Origin: JASHPR01 sp963778075
Lineage (GTDB): Bacteria; Actinomycetota; Actinomycetes; Streptosporangiales; Streptosporangiaceae
Length of the DNA stretch: 64,000 bases
Direction: 5' to 3'
Assembly: GCA_963778075.1 (NCBI GenBank)
Contig: CAVZTJ010000001.1
Location: 558,001-622,000 of the forward strand
Positions 59,634 through 64,000 of this stretch are shown here, in pieces. Every line of letters begins with the position of its first letter. Within the stretch, counting starts at the first letter, position 1. Both the position numbers and the translations under genes were made by a program. Below the pieces are notes generated by a model. The model was not told where the DNA came from and searched no databases. It saw only the letters and a program-made list of their open reading frames with translations.

Positions 59634-60662
59634 ATGGACTCTGGCAGCCCGAATTGCTGCAGCAAGGCTATGGCCGGAGAAAGCCAGGCGCTTAGGGGGC
59701 TGGCGGAGAAGCTGAAAGACCGGGGGCTGAGTGCTCGCGTACTTACTTATTCCGGACAAAGGTCCGGCGAAAAACTTATCGAGGATCTAGTTGTCACTAA
59801 TCCTGCGGCGAGCGAGCGTGGCCAGGTCCGTATTGGCGATGACGGCGCGGTCACGTGGGAGCTGTTCGGGGATCTCGATGAGGCTGGCGCCGACCGGATA
59901 CTGGATGAGGTGACGAACGCGCTGCTGTCAACGGGAGTGCGGCTCCCGCAAGAACGGGCGAACGTTACTGAAATGAGCGCGGAGTCCGCCGATATAGACT
60001 TCAATAAGATAGTCAGAGAGTTGGAAGTCCTCGGATACTCGGTTCTGCGCACAACTTGCGATGAGGGAGCGTTGATCTCCGCCGCGAGCGCATTAGGAAA
60101 AGTGATTGGCGCGCGGAGCCTTGGCGTCACGCACCTGCGGGCAGCCGGTTCGGACGTCTGGCTCAGGCGACACACAGAAACACTCACCGATGGCTCCGTA
60201 CCCATCCGGTACTTCGCTCTGGGCTGCCTTATACCGGCCACCCGCGGAGGTGAAACACTCCTTTTCGACGGCCGGAAAGCCGCTCGCCTTCTCACAGGGT
60301 CGCTGCACGGTGCACGCGAGATACGGATAAGGTACCGATCCCAGTACCGCCGTGAAATTGCAGACCATTCTCTGATCGTTGAAGACCAACAGCACGGGCC
60401 GGTACTCCGGTACCGCTCCGCTACCGAGAACAACGAGATCATCGCCACGCCAGCCGGCATCAGCGAGGCGGCCCTGTATGCGGCTGTTGAGGACGCGGTG
60501 ACCAGCTCCCTGGCACTGATCCACTCCTGGCGGGCCGGGGAACTGCTCCTCGTCGATAACCACACAATGCTGCACTCGCGTGCACCGTTCGCGGGCCTGC
60601 GCCACATGCTGCGGTTCCGCTACGACGATCCGCTTCACCCAACCGTCATAATTGCTCGGTGA
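59634..60662 (+). CDS. TauD-like Fe(II)/2-oxoglutarate oxygenase with an extra N-terminal domain
   Basis: 342 residues from ATG 59634, with GGAGGG 7 bases before. Residues 1-110 form a small domain (QALRGLAEKLKDRGLSARVL, QVRIGDDGAVTWELFGDLDE) resembling short actinobacterial proteins that accompany DNA-binding regulators. From about 120 a TauD fold follows: H180-T-E182 supplies two iron ligands in the rarer H-x-E form, GGETLLFDGRKA is standard, and LLVDNHTMLHSRAPF gives the distal H314 with arginines at 316-327. It probably hydroxylates or otherwise oxidises a small molecule or peptide. It overlaps the Nudix gene as GTGA. Confidence 0.75.
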   Translation: MDSGSPNCCSKAMAGESQALRGLAEKLKDRGLSARVLTYSGQRSGEKLIEDLVVTNPAASERGQVRIGDDGAVTWELFGDLDEAGADRILDEVTNALLSTGVRLPQERANVTEMSAESADIDFNKIVRELEVLGYSVLRTTCDEGALISAASALGKVIGARSLGVTHLRAAGSDVWLRRHTETLTDGSVPIRYFALGCLIPATRGGETLLFDGRKAARLLTGSLHGAREIRIRYRSQYRREIADHSLIVEDQQHGPVLRYRSATENNEIIATPAGISEAALYAAVEDAVTSSLALIHSWRAGELLLVDNHTMLHSRAPFAGLRHMLRFRYDDPLHPTVIIAR

Positions 60663-61153
60663 GATACCTGAAGCTCCCGACCCCCGTGCTGCGCGTCGCG
60701 GGTAAGTGCCTGCGCACGTGGTGGAAGATCCGCAAGCCGACCACGTTCGGTGTGAAGGTGCTGCTCATCCATCCCCACGATCCCGCCCAGTGCCTGATCG
60801 TCCGGCATTCCTATTCGGACAGCGCCTGGTGGGGAATGCCCGGCGGCGCGTACCGTCCAGGCCGTGAGACTCCGCAGCAGGCCGGCGTGCGGGAAGTCTC
60901 CGAAGAACTCGCGCTCACCATCACCGAGGCCCCTACCGTGCTAGAGACCGTAAATACGACGTTGGAAGGCAAGCGCGACACCTTGACGATAGTGCAGGCC
61001 ACGCCAGTCTCGGCGTCATTCGAAAGGTCACCGGAAATCGCCGAAGCCCGATGGGTAGGTGCCGACATGGCCGCGATGCCGGAAGGCGAACCGGTGTCAC
61101 GCTGGCTGGAAATGGCGCTTTCTGCCCGCAATGCGTCGACGCGTCCGCCCTAA
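60659..61153 (+). CDS. Nudix hydrolase
   Basis: 164 residues from GTG 60659, translationally coupled to the oxygenase. A basic N-terminus (RVAGKCLRTWWKIRKP) precedes the Nudix fold: FGVKVLLIHPHDPAQCLIVR then WWGMPGGAYRPGRETPQQAG and VREVSEELAL. The RE-x-x-EE core is intact, but the spacing from the first glycine to the first glutamate is one residue longer than the classical box. It would cut a diphosphate-linked compound. The end overlaps the creatininase-like gene on the other strand by 4 bp. Confidence 0.82.
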   Translation: MRYLKLPTPVLRVAGKCLRTWWKIRKPTTFGVKVLLIHPHDPAQCLIVRHSYSDSAWWGMPGGAYRPGRETPQQAGVREVSEELALTITEAPTVLETVNTTLEGKRDTLTIVQATPVSASFERSPEIAEARWVGADMAAMPEGEPVSRWLEMALSARNASTRPP

Positions 61154-61875
61154 TCTTTCTCCATCAAAGAGTCGAGAATCTGCAATACTCCGGCGAAGCT
61201 TTCCGTGAGCGAGCCGAGTACGGCTTTGCCTTTTTCTGCTGTTGCGAGCGACGGACGGCCGATAACACCGTTCTGAGCGTACTTTTGCATTCCGGCAGTA
61301 AGAAAATGCCGACGATCGTCAGCTATCCAATCCGCCGAGTGATAGCTCTCCTTCACGAGCTCCGGGTTGGAATTTAGCAGGATAGATGTCTCAAGCTCGC
61401 CAGCATGCATGTCATCATGGTCAGATGTCGCCAGCTGACCGGCACGGCGCGCTTCCTTCCAATCATCCTTGGCTGGGAAAAGAGCGATGCTCTTACCGTG
61501 CGCGCTTCCTTCCTGCACAATATTTGACAGGACATAGTTACCGCCGTGGGCATTCACCAGGATAAGCGACCGATGCGCGGATGCGGTGACTGACGCATAG
61601 ACATCATCGATTACCAATTGAAGTGTGCGCGACGAAATGCTCACCGTGCCTTGCCATGCGCTGTGCTCGTGAGAACACGAGAGCGTGACCGGTGGAAGCA
61701 TGAAGACGCCATACGCGCTTACCAGTTCGCTGGAGATCGCGCATGCGATGACAGTATCGGTGATCAATGGCAGGTGACTGCCGTGCTGCTCGAAACTCCC
61801 GACTGGAAGTATCGCATGCCGAGCGCGCCGCGCCTCTTCTTCTGTCTCCGTCGCTGTGGGAAGAATGTCCGTCAC
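61150..61875 (-). CDS. Creatininase family amidohydrolase (MftE-like)
   Basis: 241 residues from GTG 61875. The metal-binding start HAILPVGSFEQHGSHLPLIT D is followed by LSCSHEHSAWQGTVSISSRT, LILVNAHGGNYVLSNIV and the DDMHAGELETSILL glutamate, which together define the creatininase fold. Relatives include creatinine hydrolase and MftE, the peptidase that trims the mycofactocin precursor. A cyclic amide or peptide substrate is therefore possible. No mftA, mftB or mftC gene lies in the window. It faces the Nudix gene and follows the regulator remnant in direction. Confidence 0.85.
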   Translation of the reverse strand: MTDILPTATETEEEARRARHAILPVGSFEQHGSHLPLITDTVIACAISSELVSAYGVFMLPPVTLSCSHEHSAWQGTVSISSRTLQLVIDDVYASVTASAHRSLILVNAHGGNYVLSNIVQEGSAHGKSIALFPAKDDWKEARRAGQLATSDHDDMHAGELETSILLNSNPELVKESYHSADWIADDRRHFLTAGMQKYAQNGVIGRPSLATAEKGKAVLGSLTESFAGVLQILDSLMEKD

Positions 61876-61891
61876 TCTTGAGAAGCTCCTT

Positions 61892-62578
61892 CTATTCCGG
61901 TTGAAAAGAACCGGCCAGCGCGCTTAGCTTCTGCTGCGTGGCGGTTATGACAGGATCATTTCGCCATCTACCTAGCAGCCCGGACAATTTGTCAAGCTGC
62001 CCGATAACGCGACGTGACCCTATTCCGTAAGCGAGAATTATAGCTTCCTCCGCAGTTTCGCATGCCTGTCTAGGCTCGCCCGCCGCAGCATAGGCAGTAG
62101 CCAGACGTGATACACACAGCGCATAGTCCCGGGCTTGGTCGCGATCGGACCATTCAGAACGGCTCTTGGCCAGAACCGGCAGGGCATTTCCGGCCTGACC
62201 GGAGATAACCATTGATGCCCCGGTTTCCATAGCGATATATGTGGGACTGCAGTAAGGGGCGCGGTCTGACTCTTCCTGGCTGGTTCCGGCTATCGCCTCG
62301 GCCAGCGCATTATCAGCGTCACGTGACGCTTCCGCCGTTTCACCCAATGCAGAATTAGCAAGGCCGCGCTGGCGGAGAATAACTGCCCTAAGCCGCGGGG
62401 TGAGAACATCAACATTTGTAAACGCGAAGTTCGCAATCCCTCGACCCTGCGTGGGATTACCCGCTTCGGTTGCTATTGCTGACTTGCGCATGAGCGTATA
62501 AGCGATAGTCCGCTGATCACCGAGTTCCATCGCGTAATCAAGCTCGCACGTGCTTTGCCGGTAGCCATGAGCCGAACC
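61892..62578 (-). pseudogene. TPR C-terminal part of an XRE-type regulator, N-terminus missing
   Basis: The open frame reads ELDYAMELGDQRTIAYTLMR then KSAIATEAGNPTQGRGIANF and further TPR-like helices (RDYALCVSRLATAYAAAGEP, RQACETAEEAIILAYGIGS), ending FQPE. These are the last 220 residues of the large actinobacterial XRE-TPR regulators, which normally begin with a helix-turn-helix and an additional 150-200 residues. An in-frame stop lies just upstream of 62578, so the DNA-binding part is lost. ATG 62530 could still start a TPR-only protein. It would be cotranscribed with the creatininase-like gene. Confidence 0.65.
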
Positions 62579-62768
62579 TCACAAAGTTGCCTGTTCACAC
62601 CATGATTTAGCCTACGCCACCTCAACGCAGCCGACGCGGCGTCCGTTCGCGCAAAGTGCACGTGCACGCCTCGCGCGCGTCTGCACGCGTAGGGCCACAT
62701 TTGCGCCGTGCGCGTGCGCGTGCGCTACGGAAAAAGTGCAGGTCAGAAGGCATGTCACGAAGGATGCT

Positions 62769-62978
62769 TGACTGACACCTTCATCGTCAGCGTGGCCGTC
62801 CCATCTCCCAGTGCCGACGGCCAGATCCCTGGGGGCACCTGGGCGACGCCTACGGGCGGCGGCGCCTCTTTGTCATCGGGCTAGGCGGGTTCACCCTGGC
62901 CTCGGGGCTCTGCGCCATCGCGCGCACCCAGCCGTGCTCATCATCGGCCGGCTCCTCCAGGGGATTGCTGCCGCCCTG
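62769..62978 (+). pseudogene. N-terminal MFS transporter fragment at the intron junction
   Basis: LTDTFIVSVAVPSPSADGQ is the first helix region of 14-helix DHA2 transporters. After an internal deletion and frame change follow LGDAYGRRRLFVIGLGGFTL and ASGLCAIARTQP (motif A and helix 3), then, with one more shift, VLIIGRLLQGIAAAL (motif B). Immediately after this the sequence turns into the 3' end of a group II intron read from the other strand. The remaining helices are not in the window. Confidence 0.75.
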
Positions 62979-62994
62979 CACCGGGGCCCCCTCA

Positions 62995-63029
62995 GAACCG
63001 TGCGTGCGCCTCATCGACGCACACGGCTC
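62995..63029 (-). ncRNA. Group II intron domain V
   Basis: Read on the minus strand the 35 bases form the domain V hairpin: GAGCCGTGTGCG pairs with CGCACGCACGGTTC around a short loop, with the catalytic AGC-type start and the two-base bulge typical of bacterial group II introns. It begins inside the stop codon of the maturase gene. A normal domain VI with a bulged branch-point A cannot be seen before the MFS sequence starts only 16 bases further on. Confidence 0.75.
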
Positions 63030-64000
63030 AAGCAAGCCCCGAGGACGTTGCGGGCTGGGGTACTGGCATCCTGCGTTTGCGGGCCTGAAGCTCGCGGCGG
63101 CAGGAGGCGTGTATCAAGCGGGTTCGAACACCGTCCGGCGTGCCGCGCCTGTCCTGGTGGACGAGGTAGTCGGCGGCAATCGCCCTCCGGACCACGCTCA
63201 GCCACCATCGTTCCCAGTCCGCTGGGGACTGGGGCTGGTCGGCGGTGAGCAGCGGGTCGCGGCAGAGCGGGCAGCGCCCGGCCTGCCTGGTGAGCAGGCG
63301 CAGGTTGTAGCTGTCTAGCGGGGGTTTGACCCGCTGCCGCCGGGCGGCCCAGTAGTCGGCCAGGCCCGGATCGTCAGGAGACGCCGTGCCTGTGACCAGC
63401 TGGTGCCGGATGATCGGAGTCCAGGCGAACTTGATCAGGTGCGGGACGCTGCCGCGCGGGTCGCGCCCGGCCCGGTTCCCGAACACCCACCTGTCGTTCC
63501 TGAACTTGTTGAACCTGCCGAAGTAGTGCTGAACAACCCACCGCTTCGGCTTTCCGCCGTGGGAGCGCTTGGCCCACCGGTAGGTGAGCTTCCACATGTA
63601 GTCGTCCAGGTCTCCGAAGATCTTGCTGGACACTACTCCCTGATAGTAGGCAGCCCAGCCCCGGATGATGGGGGTGAGCGCGGCGATGACCGCCGCCGCG
63701 TTCGAGCCGCGCAAAGCGCGCATCTCGGCGGCGAGCCTGGTGCGGAGTCGCTTGACGGCCGCGCTGCTCGGCTTGATCAGCAGCTTGCCGTTCTGGTAGC
63801 GGCGGACGTTGAACCCCAGGAAGTCGAACCCCTCGCAGAGGTTTACGATCTTGGTCTTGTCCTCGTTGAAGACAAGCCCCCTGGGCGCCAGCCACTTGGC
63901 CAGGTCGGCCTTGACCTGCTGGGCCTGCCACTGGGTGTGGCAGCACACAACAAGGTCATCGGCGTACCTGACCAGGACGGGGGAGCCCGGCATGGTGTCA
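63028..64000 (-). CDS. Group II intron reverse transcriptase/maturase, 5' part outside window
   Basis: The frame is open to the right edge; at least 322 residues are inside. The reverse transcriptase active site is VLVRYADDLVV, followed by LAPRGLVFNEDKTKIVNL and FDFLGFNVRRYQNGKLLIKP (RT block 7 and the thumb). The maturase domain X follows (IIRGWAAYYQGVVSS, YMWKLTYRWAKRSHGGKP). Last comes an HNH nuclease part with CPLCRDPLL and the terminal HASC cysteines. It is needed for intron splicing and for mobility into DNA. Its stop overlaps domain V. It lies antisense to the interrupted MFS gene. Confidence 0.93.
   Translation of the reverse strand, partial: DTMPGSPVLVRYADDLVVCCHTQWQAQQVKADLAKWLAPRGLVFNEDKTKIVNLCEGFDFLGFNVRRYQNGKLLIKPSSAAVKRLRTRLAAEMRALRGSNAAAVIAALTPIIRGWAAYYQGVVSSKIFGDLDDYMWKLTYRWAKRSHGGKPKRWVVQHYFGRFNKFRNDRWVFGNRAGRDPRGSVPHLIKFAWTPIIRHQLVTGTASPDDPGLADYWAARRQRVKPPLDSYNLRLLTRQAGRCPLCRDPLLTADQPQSPADWERWWLSVVRRAIAADYLVHQDRRGTPDGVRTRLIHASCRRELQARKRRMPVPQPATSSGLA

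Noticed and set aside
59332..61153. Mycofactocin locus, suggested by the MftE-like creatininase
   Set aside because: No mftA precursor, mftB chaperone or mftC radical SAM gene is present, so the creatininase alone does not support it.

Overview
The window is GC-rich DNA from an actinobacterium, most like a filamentous soil lineage such as Streptomyces or Streptosporangiales relatives; the family cannot be fixed from sequence alone. The evidence is the actinobacterial type II fatty acid synthase locus (fasR-fabD-fabH-acpP-fabF-accD) with a DUF3145 gene nearby, AhpE beside a DUF3052 gene, the homodimeric E1 AceE, several F420-type oxidoreductases, and heavy G/C use at third codon positions.

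Layout. 1-7.6 kb: nickel-pincer gene larC (cut by the window edge), an M19 dipeptidase, a broken class V aminotransferase, a methyltransferase/AraC divergent pair, and a 2-oxoglutarate oxygenase divergent from a Crp-thioredoxin-reductase fusion. 7.6-9.2 kb: a tRNA-Val gene flanked by decayed genes (endonuclease VII-like, panE, an MFS tail). 9.2-20 kb: mostly intact housekeeping genes (TetR, Zn-ribbon, ahpE, DUF3052, yjbQ, DUF1918, aceE, amidohydrolase, TfoX-domain protein, methyltransferase, two LLM oxidoreductases). 20-29 kb: a TetR regulator with a repeated operator in front of a membrane protein and a TIM-barrel protein, four gene remnants side by side, then a sterol-desaturase-like protein, a stand-alone LigD-type polymerase, GNAT, SDR and PPOX genes. 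29-36.9 kb: a stretch of near-continuous decay (IS5 pieces, ECF sigma factor, CU044_5270-type protein, GntR, azlCD, lrp, NCS1 permease, aminotransferase, 3-hydroxyacyl-CoA dehydrogenase, lactonase). 37-49.4 kb: HAF-repeat protein, the fatty acid synthesis operon, F420/FMN proteins, Ohr, nucleoside hydrolase, an ECF sigma factor and DUF3145. 49.6-52.8 kb: a tightly coupled three-gene operon (winged-helix-like protein, VirD4/FtsK-like ATPase, J-domain membrane protein). 52.8-58.5 kb: desaturase, DUF998 protein, frameshifted S9 peptidase, IS630 transposase. 58.5-62.6 kb: a PPOX protein and a small cluster (short protein, oxygenase, Nudix, creatininase-like, truncated TPR regulator). 62.7-64 kb: an MFS remnant abutting a group II intron on the opposite strand, whose maturase runs off the window.

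How it works together. The core of the window is lipid supply: AceE feeds acetyl-CoA, FasR probably controls the fab operon, and AccD is a carboxyltransferase subunit. Around it lie redox and stress functions. More than twenty genes are truncated or frameshifted. Many combine deletions with frameshifts, so they are real decay, but a few single-base shifts (S9 peptidase, lactonase, ECF sigma) could be sequencing errors. The best candidates for something undescribed are the winged-helix/ATPase/J-domain operon, the oxygenase-Nudix-creatininase cluster, a FabD carrying a carrier-protein-like C-terminal domain, and a small tandem duplication that has created a translationally coupled 16-codon cistron.
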